DNA of 64,000 nt, from IMG/VR virus record IMGVR_UViG_3300047557_002769, positions 62,001 through 126,000 of that record; one strand, given 5' to 3'. The DNA is from a virus. Shown here in pieces: positions 7,942 to 16,002 of this stretch. Position numbers and translations under genes: made by a program. Numbering within the stretch: position 1 is the first letter of the stretch; each line of letters starts with the position of its first letter. Below the pieces are notes generated by a model. The model ran no database searches, was not told the DNA's origin, and worked only from the letters and a program-made list of their open reading frames with translations.

Positions 7942-8988
7942 TTATAGCCCTAGGTATTGTTTAAACTGCATTTTACGTAGTGTTGGTGGCTTCATTGCCA
8001 CCCCAGCACGTACTTTAGAAAGTGTGTCTTGCGTAGTCTGCTGCACGGGCACATCTGTTTTAGGAGCGGCTTTTTCCCGATCCATAGCATCCTCATGACC
8101 TGCTGGCTCACCTAAGTAGCCACCGCTTCTAACGGTCTCAATCATCTTTTTAAACTCTTTGTATGCAGAAGGACACTGATCTAAATTTCTAGTTTGAATT
8201 CCATCAAACTCGAGTTGTAGATGTTCTTCGTTTAAGCGTCTAATTTCTGTAAAAGGCATAAAGAGAGCTGGGATTTTCTTCTCTTTAATATTGCTAGGTT
8301 TTTCCCCGGGTGTAATTTTTTTCATATGGTCGGTGCCTTTTTTCTCTCCCCATTGGTATTTGGATATTTTAAGATGTGGGTCATATATCTCTTTTATTCC
8401 CATGGAGCTTCTTACAGTATGATAAACTTTTTCTTTATGTTCGTCAGAGAGCTTAGAAAGAAGACCAGATTTAAATTTTTCTTTCTCACCAGCTAAGGCA
8501 TGGCTACGTAGCTTAGTGCCCGACATACCAGCTGCGCCTTCAGCATCAGGGTCTCGTTGACCAGCAGAAACTACTTTAATAGATTTAAAGTTGTATAGAG
8601 CCCCTTCATGTGTACCGTTATAGTGCTCTAGTTTTTTCTTATATTCATCTACTCTGTCTGAACCTGCAACCATTACTAAATGTTTATGGCCTTGTTCGTG
8701 TAGGTGCTTTGCGATATGGAGCATTGAGGGCATTTCTTTGCTTGAAGAGCCTACATGCGCCTCAGGGTAGGCATGTTTAATTAATTCGACTTTATGTTCA
8801 GCTGTCAAAGGATTTTTCTTTGCATCATGAGAGTGAGAGGTATAGATGTGTGCTGTTGCGCCATGCTGTTTAGCAACTGCGATAGTTTTGTCAAAAAGCT
8901 TTTCATGCCCTATTGTAGGTGGGTTATTACGACCGTAGGTAAAAACCGCGGTTTTTTCGTCTTTTTCTTGAAGGAAGGTTTTAAACAT
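7942..8988 (-). CDS. HIGH-type nucleotidyltransferase with capsid-targeting-like start
   Basis: 348 aa. Starts MFKTFLQEKDE, similar to T4 capsid-targeting peptides. Residues ~13-190 form a cytidylyltransferase-like Rossmann domain: TYGRNNPPTIGHEKLFDKTI (HIGH-type GH at the nucleotide site), MVAGSDRVDEYKKKLEHYNG and the late SGTKLRSHALAGEKE motif (equivalent of ISSTxIR). Family members transfer NMP to phospho-sugars or cofactors; substrate unknown. A perfect late promoter box precedes it. Confidence 0.82.
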   Translation of the reverse strand: MFKTFLQEKDEKTAVFTYGRNNPPTIGHEKLFDKTIAVAKQHGATAHIYTSHSHDAKKNPLTAEHKVELIKHAYPEAHVGSSSKEMPSMLHIAKHLHEQGHKHLVMVAGSDRVDEYKKKLEHYNGTHEGALYNFKSIKVVSAGQRDPDAEGAAGMSGTKLRSHALAGEKEKFKSGLLSKLSDEHKEKVYHTVRSSMGIKEIYDPHLKISKYQWGEKKGTDHMKKITPGEKPSNIKEKKIPALFMPFTEIRRLNEEHLQLEFDGIQTRNLDQCPSAYKEFKKMIETVRSGGYLGEPAGHEDAMDREKAAPKTDVPVQQTTQDTLSKVRAGVAMKPPTLRKMQFKQYLGL

Positions 8989-9011
8989 GTCGACAACTGT
9001 AAATTATTATT

Positions 9012-9019
9012 TATTTATA
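9012..9019 (-). promoter_or_regulatory. Late promoter box TATAAATA
   Basis: Perfect match to the T4 late promoter consensus on the minus strand, 24 bp before the 8988 start codon, in an AT-rich 42-bp intergenic gap. Implies expression of the nucleotidyltransferase and the downstream head block late in infection. Confidence 0.75.
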
Positions 9020-9030
9020 ACTTTTTATAA

Positions 9031-9657
9031 TTAGTATATCCAGAACCCTAACCTATCCCCGCTAGGGCAATCATACCAGATAGATCCTTCGGGTTGCTCA
9101 CTTTGTTCATCTCTCCATACCGGAATTGCATTTCTGTAAGAATGATGCGCAAAATCATCGTTATATCTAAGATGTATTTCTATTACTTTATCTCCGATAA
9201 GCTCAAAATTTACCCACTTATACTTGAGGTAGAATCCACCTAATGATTTAGGTATCGTAAAATCTTCATCTAGTCGCACCCATCGACTAAATCTATCTAA
9301 TCTTTCCGAGTCTCTAAAACCCTCTGCTGCAACAGTCTGAACACCTCTTAAATAGTCAACTGTAATATGTCTACCCTCTAACCACTCACACCAAAAATAT
9401 CCATCTGGTACTTGGTCTGTATCATTAGGTGTAAGCCATATCTTCCTTGCACCGCGCGACATCATTCTCAAATTTGTAATAGGTCTTATAATATACCAGT
9501 TATCTTTAGGCACTGGTATACCAGCAGGGGCAGCCTGTAATCCTTGTTTTTTCGCTACAATTAACTTATCGTAAATCCATAAATCATCAGTATTAACTTT
9601 ATGCCAAACGTCTTTATCGTCTATAAACATTACTTGCTGTGCATATTGATATACCAA
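9031..9657 (-). CDS. Possible ATP-grasp-like protein
   Basis: 208 aa. Features fitting an ATP-grasp fold by eye: N-terminal YDKLIVAKKQG, central WCEWLEGRHITVDYLRG, and C-terminal WVNFELIGDKVIEIHLRYND, which resembles the metal-binding Glu...His-x-Arg-x-Asn strand of that superfamily. Comparable proteins occur in T4-like marine phages (recollection). Substrate unknown. Overlaps the next small gene by 28 bp. Confidence 0.65.
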   Translation of the reverse strand: MVYQYAQQVMFIDDKDVWHKVNTDDLWIYDKLIVAKKQGLQAAPAGIPVPKDNWYIIRPITNLRMMSRGARKIWLTPNDTDQVPDGYFWCEWLEGRHITVDYLRGVQTVAAEGFRDSERLDRFSRWVRLDEDFTIPKSLGGFYLKYKWVNFELIGDKVIEIHLRYNDDFAHHSYRNAIPVWRDEQSEQPEGSIWYDCPSGDRLGFWIY

Positions 9658-9818
9658 TGTGCTAGTTGTTTTTTACGTGGAGATGCTGATTTGGAAGAGC
9701 GGATTTTCTTAAGCTGAGTTATTGTCTTACCCTTAAGACCATGTCTAGCCATGTCACCTTTGTCTTGAGGGTTACGGCCATCCATAAAGTTTTCTCTAAG
9801 TTCTTTAAACGTTTTCAT
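9630..9818 (-). CDS. Small basic protein with capsid-targeting-like N-terminus
   Basis: 62 aa when started at the internal ATG (9816-9818), which overlaps the upstream stop in the usual 4-bp ATGA manner; an upstream in-frame ATG at 9833 is less likely. Begins MKTFKELREN, close to the T4 internal-protein targeting peptide; the rest is very basic (ITQLKKIRSSKSASPRKKQL). A good candidate for a DNA-associated internal head protein. Confidence 0.7.
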   Translation of the reverse strand: MKTFKELRENFMDGRNPQDKGDMARHGLKGKTITQLKKIRSSKSASPRKKQLAHWYINMHSK

Positions 9819-11095
9819 TTTATTTCTATCCATCTTAGAGTAGCTTTGCAGTCCGAGTTGTTTGCAATTTTAGTACAAATAACAGCCAAAATCTGACTAT
9901 TATTACTAAAGTAATTTTGATAGATTGAATCCGATAAAGTAAACGAGCCTGTTAGCTGGTTTGCACCAGACCCTGCACCGGTAGCACCAGCGGCAAAGCC
10001 ATCCGCAATAGCAACATAGTTAACATTAGCTGCCCAGCCGGTCTGTAGAGAAGGGTTCTTTACATATTGGCATACACTGTAGCCGGGTACATTAGCCCAC
10101 GCAGGCGTTCCGTTAAAAATAGAACTAGCATTTGGTGCGATGACGATTCGGTAATTTACATCGTTAGTCGCTAATATAGCCCATTCCTTAATTCTTGCAA
10201 ACATTTGATTAGGTTTGCCAGTTATAGTATCTTTTAGTTTAATAGCTAGTAAGCATTGACCATCAGTAGTATTAGAAATAGTTGTTGTATTACCATCTGT
10301 ACTGATCGAGTGTGTAAAACCAACCTCAACATCTGAGCCTTCACAGTATACCGCCCCACAAATAACTTGTAGTGTGGATGCAGAAGCTGCAGTACCTGAA
10401 TTTTTAATCTCCCACCTTAGTGGAAGACTGGGTTGCATTATGTAAGGTTCAGTGGTATTGTTAGCATGTCTAAACTGATGTACGTAGTGAATAGCACCAT
10501 CAATAACGAAGCCGACTCGCACTCTACCTACCCCTAGCCATTGATAATCACAGGTAAAGATATGACATTTTGTAAAGTCAGCTGTAATACCGCTTGGATT
10601 GTATTCATTCATAGAACCATCCAAACGATCTAAATTCCAACTTGTTCGTGGTACTACCTCATTGTCAACCCCTTTTTTTCTTATTACCATTTCCGGGGTC
10701 AAACCATTCATCCTGAAGTATATACCATTCCTATCATCAAACAAACCAACGGCTTGTATTACATTAGCTTTATGTGTACCCATTCTAAAAGTCATGATAG
10801 CTTTATTAGAGGTACCTGAGATATAAGGATGATATTGTTTAGTTTGATATACTACTCTATCACCGGATGCAGTTGTAACTGTTGCAAGGAATTGGCAGTT
10901 AGAAGTATCTGAAGTCAGGACCCCAGTACCTTCCAGATGATCATTCATAACCGACTGTGTTTCATTGTCGTACTGAAATCTATACTCACCTAAGACTCGT
11001 GCGCTAGTAGAACGCAAACCACCAAAAGCATCGATATTTGGACTATCGTCGTATCTAATTTTATCGTCAAACAAATAGGTCATACTATTCTCCAT
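9815..11095 (-). CDS. Beta-rich virion protein (fibre or tail-associated)
   Basis: 426 aa, rich in beta-propensity residues (FLATVTTASGDRVVYQTKQY; ISTDGNTTTISNTTDGQ) and aromatic-rich, without catalytic motif or signal peptide. Composition fits a trimeric fibre or jelly-roll virion protein. A second ATG four codons in (TYLFDDKIRYDD) could be the true start, since the first lies inside the upstream gene by 16 bp. Confidence 0.7.
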   Translation of the reverse strand: MENSMTYLFDDKIRYDDSPNIDAFGGLRSTSARVLGEYRFQYDNETQSVMNDHLEGTGVLTSDTSNCQFLATVTTASGDRVVYQTKQYHPYISGTSNKAIMTFRMGTHKANVIQAVGLFDDRNGIYFRMNGLTPEMVIRKKGVDNEVVPRTSWNLDRLDGSMNEYNPSGITADFTKCHIFTCDYQWLGVGRVRVGFVIDGAIHYVHQFRHANNTTEPYIMQPSLPLRWEIKNSGTAASASTLQVICGAVYCEGSDVEVGFTHSISTDGNTTTISNTTDGQCLLAIKLKDTITGKPNQMFARIKEWAILATNDVNYRIVIAPNASSIFNGTPAWANVPGYSVCQYVKNPSLQTGWAANVNYVAIADGFAAGATGAGSGANQLTGSFTLSDSIYQNYFSNNSQILAVICTKIANNSDCKATLRWIEIK

Positions 11096-11862
11096 CCGTC
11101 CCTGTATATTAGGGTAACTGAGCCGTTGTTAATTCTTATTTCAAAACCATTGGGATCGTTGTCCACTACACCAATAACTTTTATAGGTGTGAGTTGAGCA
11201 TGCCCCGATTCGTCTTTTATGATGACTTCTCTACCATTTACTATAGTTGAAGGATCAGGCAGTGTAATATAACACTTAACATCGCAGTTTACCCCTACGT
11301 AATAGTCCCTTCTTGTTATCGTATAATCACCTGTAACCAACTTGGTAGGCATGTCCAAGTTAATTACATCACCTGCACCGCCACCTGGACCGGTAAGAGA
11401 AATCTTACTTACCCAATCCTCTAAGAATTTAATTTTTTTTCTAATGTCGTTTAATGTACGACCGGGAAGATCAACATCGGGTTGTTGATATGTTTTTTCT
11501 TCTAGCTTAACTTCTTTAGTAATATGCTCGGCGGCGAGATCGGCGAGGGTTTTGGGCTCGGGGCCGGTGGGTGTTTTTTCGGCTTGTGCTTGAACCAACT
11601 CATCACTTTCCTCCTTCAACACGGTTAACACTTCATCGAGTGTAGGTGGCTTAGGGTAGGTAATATTGATCTTTTCCACAAACTGCTCAGCTACCACTGC
11701 CGCTTCTGCGAGATCTTTAATGGTGTTTGATCTGACTGATTCAACAATTTCTTTTTGAATCTGCTCGTATCGCTCCACCTCTTCTACCAAAGCAGGATCA
11801 ATCTCAGTGCCCATTGCACGAGACCACTTTACCAAAAGCTGCTTTTCTTTAATACTTTTCAT
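11080..11862 (-). CDS. Virion protein with helical stalk and C-terminal beta domain
   Basis: 260 aa. Residues 1-~150 are helical and charged; TLNDIRKKIKFLEDWVSKI is coiled-coil-like; residues ~165-260, after a GPGGGAGD linker, form a beta domain (GDYTITRRDYYVGVNCDVKCY, INNGSVTLIYRDGWRIV) of the type seen in phage spike or fibre-tip proteins. Preceded by a 48-bp leader that recurs at 46677-46724. Confidence 0.7.
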   Translation of the reverse strand: MKSIKEKQLLVKWSRAMGTEIDPALVEEVERYEQIQKEIVESVRSNTIKDLAEAAVVAEQFVEKINITYPKPPTLDEVLTVLKEESDELVQAQAEKTPTGPEPKTLADLAAEHITKEVKLEEKTYQQPDVDLPGRTLNDIRKKIKFLEDWVSKISLTGPGGGAGDVINLDMPTKLVTGDYTITRRDYYVGVNCDVKCYITLPDPSTIVNGREVIIKDESGHAQLTPIKVIGVVDNDPNGFEIRINNGSVTLIYRDGWRIV

Positions 11863-11907
11863 TGATCTTCTATTGCCTAGCCTGTAAAATCCATATGTGG
11901 GCCGGTG
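11860..11907 (-). repeat. 48-bp leader repeat, copy 1
   Basis: Contains CCACATATGGATTTTA and GGCAATA(G/T)AAGATC and ends at the ATG of the 11862 gene. About 81% identical by eye to 46677-46724. It fills the gap between this gene and the ligase-like gene. Confidence 0.7.
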
Positions 11908-11912
11908 AGAAA

Positions 11913-13106
11913 TTAACGCGGTCTAGCTAAAAAATTAGCTCTACTAAATTCTTGTCTATCTACTAACTTAGTAGGTCTGTTATTACGTACAACGACGTAG
12001 CCTTCTGGCTTTACTTTAGTTCCGTTGATCGTATGTTCAAATTTAGGCTTAGATGAAAGAGCGTGAACAAGTTGATCTTTAGCAGCCTGTAAGTGATGAT
12101 GCATTTTGAGAATCGCATCTATGTGCTTGCTGTTCTTCTGTACATGATCTAAATCGTCGTTCATTTTTTCAGTTCTAGTCGCGACAGCTTTAGCTGTTTT
12201 GACTTTAGCGATACCTTGCAGATGTTTATCTTTTAAGTGTTCATGATAACCTTCAGTGGACGGGATAGTACCATCTCTCACGGTCTTATTAATATACGTC
12301 TTTAGATGCTCGCCATGTCTATCCAATACCCTGTAAGCTTTTTTATCGGTATTTTTAAATAATTCTGTAGCTTGATTAAGGTGTTGTTGATATGTATGAT
12401 GTTGATCTTTCGTCATCTCTGCATGCTGAGCATCATCTGAAACGTTAATCATATGAACGTCCGGGTGCTGCTTGAAATGAGAAATGTCAGCGCCGTATTC
12501 AGCTTTTAATCCTTGAAATGTATTACCAGTATACGCTGTATGAACAGCTACTCCAAATTTGGACTTAGCTAGTTTTTTACCTTCGGGTGAATTATGAGGT
12601 GTGGAATAAGTTATGGTGTTAGGTTTAAAGTGGTACTTCTTACCATCATCCATTATATCACCGTGAGGATTTTCTTCACTTTTTATACCACCTGAATGCA
12701 TGATATCACCTTGATATACACCTGTCTTAGGCGCAACCTTAGGTAAGTGCTCTAATGCAGCCTTTAACTTAGATACAAGTCCTGGTGCATGGCCGTGGTT
12801 TTGTTCTATATCTTCAAACGTATAATTTAATTTTGGATTCACGTTAAACGCAGACTTAGATGCAACAAAAAACTGGCCATTATCGGGGTTATGACCAAAA
12901 ACAATAGAAGGAGATCCATCGTACTTGGTCGTAATTTTTGTATTATTCTTTTTACCTTGTATCTGATCCTTGACGTCTTCCAGGTTGTGAAAAGCATGAG
13001 CGAACCCTTCCATACCTGCGTTGATGACGTGGTCTTCGGCATGCTCTAAATGCGTCAGCTTTTCTTCGGAAGCTGCTTCAGTAATAAAAGCTTTTAAATT
13101 ATACAT
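11913..13106 (-). CDS. KxDG ligase-like nucleotidyltransferase, capsid-targeting-like start
   Basis: 397 aa. Shows the covalent nucleotidyltransferase (DNA/RNA ligase, capping enzyme) motif series: motif I KYDGSPSIVFG (~residue 62), a motif III-like GVYQGDIMHSG (~152), motif IV EGYVVVR and motif V-like TKLVDR (~373-386). Middle residues are His/Lys-rich helices. The N-terminus MYNLKAFITEAA resembles a T4 capsid-targeting peptide ending in Ile-x-Glu. Possibly a ligase packaged in the head; substrate unproven. Shares 1 bp with a nuclease-like gene. Confidence 0.75.
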   Translation of the reverse strand: MYNLKAFITEAASEEKLTHLEHAEDHVINAGMEGFAHAFHNLEDVKDQIQGKKNNTKITTKYDGSPSIVFGHNPDNGQFFVASKSAFNVNPKLNYTFEDIEQNHGHAPGLVSKLKAALEHLPKVAPKTGVYQGDIMHSGGIKSEENPHGDIMDDGKKYHFKPNTITYSTPHNSPEGKKLAKSKFGVAVHTAYTGNTFQGLKAEYGADISHFKQHPDVHMINVSDDAQHAEMTKDQHHTYQQHLNQATELFKNTDKKAYRVLDRHGEHLKTYINKTVRDGTIPSTEGYHEHLKDKHLQGIAKVKTAKAVATRTEKMNDDLDHVQKNSKHIDAILKMHHHLQAAKDQLVHALSSKPKFEHTINGTKVKPEGYVVVRNNRPTKLVDRQEFSRANFLARPR

Positions 13107-13825
13107 TACTTAAATGGATTCTTTTTTGTGGTACCGGGTTTAACAGAAAAAGTACTGTAAGGCATCTGCTTAATTTTTATTTCAGCCTGCACTTCATAAA
13201 ATTCTGATCGAGTACCTATTCTTACTTTAAAATCACCTACACCTTTAAGTAAAGGTACTGATGCACCTAGCTTAAAGGGATCTGCATTACCAATTCTATA
13301 AAAATCATCACCAGCTTGCATGTAGTTAGCAGGCTCGGTTTTACCTTTAGTATAATGATCGGTAACTACCTTACCTAAATCAACATTCTCTTTATTTGCA
13401 ATATATCTGTTTACACCTGGTTGATCAAAAAACATCTTCATAATTTTGAGAGGCACAGCACCAGGCTCTTTTAGCCCTGACTTGGTGGTTGGAATTTTAA
13501 GCTCATTAAGAGGTATACCTGTAAATTTTGATAGCTTAATAAGAAATTCTTTTGTCTGCGAGGATGAATTAAGCACATCTACTGCATGTTTAGCAGCAGG
13601 TGTGTCATATGTTGTCTGCCATTTACCGTCAGAGTAAAACATTCTCGGATTAGAAAGATTATCCGTGTGATTCATTTTAACTTCGACCCAGGAGTCCACA
13701 CCCTTATAACTCACTTTTACATCAGGATAATCCGTACCTACTCTAGGTCTTTCCGCGGTTACACCTGGTAGTTTATTGATGTAATCAGCGACATCTTTTT
13801 CGTACTTATCTGACGCAGCAGACAT
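13106..13825 (-). CDS. Possible PD-(D/E)XK nuclease-like protein
   Basis: 239 aa. Near the N-terminus, YEKDVADYINKLPGV helix, then DYPDVKVSY and SWVEVKMNHTD give the helix, Asp, x(n), Glu-x-Lys order of the PD-(D/E)XK fold (D~31, E49, K51). The remainder is unassigned. Coupled to the ligase-like gene (stop/start shared at 13106), suggesting a joint role in nucleic acid cutting and joining. Assignment by motif only. Confidence 0.6.
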   Translation of the reverse strand: MSAASDKYEKDVADYINKLPGVTAERPRVGTDYPDVKVSYKGVDSWVEVKMNHTDNLSNPRMFYSDGKWQTTYDTPAAKHAVDVLNSSSQTKEFLIKLSKFTGIPLNELKIPTTKSGLKEPGAVPLKIMKMFFDQPGVNRYIANKENVDLGKVVTDHYTKGKTEPANYMQAGDDFYRIGNADPFKLGASVPLLKGVGDFKVRIGTRSEFYEVQAEIKIKQMPYSTFSVKPGTTKKNPFK

Positions 13826-13848
13826 ATTGCCCCCTTATAACTATATGT

Positions 13849-13856
13849 TATTTATC
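13849..13856 (-). promoter_or_regulatory. Probable late promoter (GATAAATA)
   Basis: Seven of eight bases match the late box TATAAATA; it lies 24 bp before the 13825 start, in the short gap between a terminator and the nuclease-like gene, followed by a GGGGG ribosome-binding region. Confidence 0.55.
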
Positions 13857-13860
13857 TAAT

Positions 13861-13887
13861 AAAAAACCCCGGGGGCTCCGGGGTTTT
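13861..13887 (-). terminator. Intrinsic terminator
   Basis: Minus strand reads CCCCGG-AGCCC-CCGGGG followed by TTTTTTATT; the stem is near perfect and the arms are A/T flanked on both sides, so it could work in either direction. It ends the unit containing the 13886-14104 gene, whose stop codon lies in the stem edge. Confidence 0.85.
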
Positions 13888-14104
13888 AGATGTTTTTGCA
13901 GTAAAAATCTAGCAACCTATCTTTAAGCATCGATGGTATATCGAGATAAGGCCATTCTACTACATATGGGCAAGCACCATTCTCTGACAAATTTTTCCAG
14001 CTATTAGTTTTAAGAAACTTATACGCTAACTTCCTATCATTTTTTGATTCAGGGTTAAATTTACGCTTTTTGACAATCTGTGCAGATAAAATTTTACTTT
14101 CCAT
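13886..14104 (-). CDS. Small hypothetical protein
   Basis: 72 aa, basic N-terminal half (IVKKRKFNPESKNDRKLAYK), aromatic C-terminal half (CPYVVEWPYLDIPSML). No motif recognised. Last gene before a strong terminator, in a block of small early genes. Confidence 0.7.
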   Translation of the reverse strand: MESKILSAQIVKKRKFNPESKNDRKLAYKFLKTNSWKNLSENGACPYVVEWPYLDIPSMLKDRLLDFYCKNI

Positions 14105-14136
14105 ATTAGACAGGGCACCGAAGTGCCCGGTTCTGC

Positions 14137-14385
14137 TTAGTTAAACAGAGAGGTGCCAGCGCTAGCGAAAGCAGCAGCAACCATAGCACGCGAAGGACGG
14201 CCAAGGCGATAAGCGGTCTTACCATTCTTGGTAGTATTGCTATAGATAGCATACCCTTGCGAACGCAGCTCAGAAATACGAGCCATAACGCTGTTCTCGG
14301 TAGTCCCGAAAAGACCAGCAATCTGACCGGCGGTAAACTGCTTACCAGACTTCAGAACGTTCAAAACTTTCGATTGTACAGTCAT
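14137..14385 (-). CDS. Winged-helix DNA-binding protein
   Basis: 82 aa using the ATG at 14383-14385, which has AGGAG at a good distance; an upstream in-frame start at 14403 lacks one. QFTAGQIAGLFGTTENSVMA is a helix-turn-helix, followed by ISELRSQGYAIYSNTTKNGK wing residues. Likely a small transcription regulator. It lies after a strong terminator, so expression relies on readthrough or an unseen promoter. Confidence 0.8.
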   Translation of the reverse strand: MTVQSKVLNVLKSGKQFTAGQIAGLFGTTENSVMARISELRSQGYAIYSNTTKNGKTAYRLGRPSRAMVAAAFASAGTSLFN

Positions 14386-14412
14386 AATATCTCCTAATGA
14401 CAAATTCCCCGC

Positions 14413-14451
14413 AAATAAAAGCTCGGTAAGCTGCGGTCGGTCTTACCGAGC
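14413..14451 (-). terminator. Strong intrinsic terminator
   Basis: Perfect 10-bp stem GCTCGGTAAG/CTTACCGAGC with an 11-nt loop followed by TTTTATTT on the minus strand, immediately after the 14458-14784 gene. Confidence 0.9.
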
Positions 14452-14457
14452 AACGAA

Positions 14458-14784
14458 TTAAGCTTCAGCGAGCTCCTTAATTCGTAGAATCTCATCATCA
14501 ACTTCAGCAACCGGAGGAGTAGTTACTGTAGCCTTAACAGTCGCCTTCTCTTCCTTCTTACCACGCGTAGCTTCAATATCACTACGATACGTTTCAAACT
14601 GGCCAGACGCAAGAAGATAGTCGCAAGCCTCGACCTTAGTCATAGGGTTAGGCAGATCAACAAGAAGAATATCGGTGTCACCCTGCTTTACTAGATTCTT
14701 AAAGCGTAGAACCATATCAGAGCAGAAACGAACTTTGGTCTTGCCCTTGTTAACAGAAACACCAGCTACAGTAAATGTACTCAT
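14458..14784 (-). CDS. Small early hypothetical protein
   Basis: 108 aa from the ATG at 14782-14784; the upstream ATG at 14799 is part of the AAGGAG ribosome-binding site. N-terminal beta-rich region (FTVAGVSVNKGKTKVRFCSD), a helical middle, and a KKEEKATVKATVTTPPVAE linker. Not recognised. Has its own promoter and terminator, so a single-gene transcription unit. Confidence 0.8.
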   Translation of the reverse strand: MSTFTVAGVSVNKGKTKVRFCSDMVLRFKNLVKQGDTDILLVDLPNPMTKVEACDYLLASGQFETYRSDIEATRGKKEEKATVKATVTTPPVAEVDDEILRIKELAEA

Positions 14785-14805
14785 CACAAGCTCCTTCAAT
14801 CAAAC

Positions 14806-14834
14806 ATTATATAAGAGTTAATAAAAAAGATCAA
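14806..14834 (-). promoter_or_regulatory. Early sigma70-type promoter
   Basis: Minus strand TTGATC (14829-14834), 17-nt spacer, TATAAT (14806-14811), just upstream of the 14784 start. Confidence 0.85.
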
Positions 14835-14848
14835 GCAAATTTGGTATT

Positions 14849-15109
14849 TCAAACACCTAGGCCTTGACCTGCCAAAAAGTAATTCGTAACTTTGGTAAGC
14901 ATCACCTGTTTAGAGGTAGCCTTCTCAATCTCACGAATGAACTTTTCCTTGGTATCACGCTTGCCGCTAGATTGTTCAATCATGCTTGTGCAAAGCACTT
15001 TGAATCCTACAAGCGTTTGTTTTTCGAATTCCGAAAAAAGCAGTTTCAAACCGTCATCTCCAACAGTATCATTTTTAATACGGGGTTTAGAACTTTTTTG
15101 CGTTTGCAT
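14849..15109 (-). CDS. Small early hypothetical protein
   Basis: 86 aa from the ATG at 15107-15109 preceded by AAGGAG; 15127 is too close to the promoter. Helical, mixed charge (FSEFEKQTLVGFKVLCTSMI; KEKFIREIEKATSKQ). No motif recognised. Own promoter upstream. Confidence 0.75.
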   Translation of the reverse strand: MQTQKSSKPRIKNDTVGDDGLKLLFSEFEKQTLVGFKVLCTSMIEQSSGKRDTKEKFIREIEKATSKQVMLTKVTNYFLAGQGLGV

Positions 15110-15129
15110 AATTACTCCTTTGTACATGT

Positions 15130-15158
15130 ATTATATACCAAGAAGCAAATAAAGGCAA
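15130..15158 (-). promoter_or_regulatory. Early sigma70-type promoter
   Basis: Minus strand TTGCCT (15153-15158), 17-nt spacer, TATAAT (15130-15135), directly before the 15109 gene. Confidence 0.85.
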
Positions 15159-15164
15159 CTGTTA

Positions 15165-15323
15165 CTAGTCGTTTAGTTTCTCTAGATCGGTCTCGGTGAT
15201 GATACGTTTCTCTAGTAACAAACTAACAGCTGCATCAATTCCGTTAAATTTTCCCCATAGAAAACAAGCGTAACAAGCGGCAAGTAACAGTACGATTTGT
15301 GTAATATCTAACCAGTTAAGCAT
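15165..15323 (-). CDS. Small single-pass membrane protein (52 aa)
   Basis: ATG at 15321-15323, TAG at 15165-15167. Starts MLNWLDITQIVLLLAACYAC, a membrane helix, followed by a short charged tail (LLEKRIITETDLEKLND). Lies 8 bp after the zincin gene. Similar one-helix peptides are frequent next to replication genes in T4-like phages; function unknown. Confidence 0.65.
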   Translation of the reverse strand: MLNWLDITQIVLLLAACYACFLWGKFNGIDAAVSLLLEKRIITETDLEKLND

Positions 15324-15331
15324 TTATACCC

Positions 15332-15976
15332 TTAAACAGTAACATATGGTAACCACATGTAGGTTTTTTTAAGTAAGCGTTTTCTAATATCACACCAATC
15401 ACCGCCTTTAAACGTATCCTTATAGTACCTATAAGACCAAACTTTTCTATGTCGACTTAAGGATCTCAGAACACTGTAAGGGTTTTTGTTAGGATAAAAG
15501 TAACGAATCTCCATCGCAATATCGTGCCCGTAGGCGTCAATTTCATCTACATCGGAAAGATATTCTCTTTCTTCTTCTTTCGATGAATCTTTATTTCTAA
15601 ACTCTAATGGTTCAGATTCAAAGTCATCATCCATCGGCCTGCGGTTCCATTGAAGCTGATGAATAAGCTCATGCTGACAGACCTGAGAAGTGGCGAACTT
15701 AAAGTCTTTCCAGTTTTTCTCAGTAATTTTAAAAGCCTTGTATTTCTTAGCGAAATTTAAGATCACATATTTGCGATCAGACTCCATATCGTAAAGCCCG
15801 GCTACTGAGAAGTCTTCTCGGTCATAATCAGCATAAGTTTCAAATCTAAAACTAAAAGGTTCAACACGTTTAAACCCTCTATTTAGAACATCGCAAATAT
15901 AGTAGTAACTAGAATTACCCATGAGTCTTTGCTTTTTGGATTCTAAAACCTCGTCGATTTTATTGGCCAGATACAT
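15332..15976 (-). CDS. HExxH zincin-like protein
   Basis: 214 aa. Contains QVCQHELIHQLQW (~residues 98-110) with the zinc-metallopeptidase HExxH motif and nearby acidic residues (EREYLSDVDEIDAYGHD) that could give the third ligand. Likely a cytoplasmic metallopeptidase or a relative. Downstream of a perfect late promoter box, so probably late. Confidence 0.75.
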   Translation of the reverse strand: MYLANKIDEVLESKKQRLMGNSSYYYICDVLNRGFKRVEPFSFRFETYADYDREDFSVAGLYDMESDRKYVILNFAKKYKAFKITEKNWKDFKFATSQVCQHELIHQLQWNRRPMDDDFESEPLEFRNKDSSKEEEREYLSDVDEIDAYGHDIAMEIRYFYPNKNPYSVLRSLSRHRKVWSYRYYKDTFKGGDWCDIRKRLLKKTYMWLPYVTV

Positions 15977-15994
15977 GGGTGTCTCCTTTGTGAA

Positions 15995-16002
15995 TATTTA
16001 TA
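15995..16002 (-). promoter_or_regulatory. Late promoter box TATAAATA
   Basis: Perfect late-promoter octamer on the minus strand, 19 bp before the 15976 start and overlapping the last codons of the helicase gene; a GGAG ribosome-binding site follows. Confidence 0.75.
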
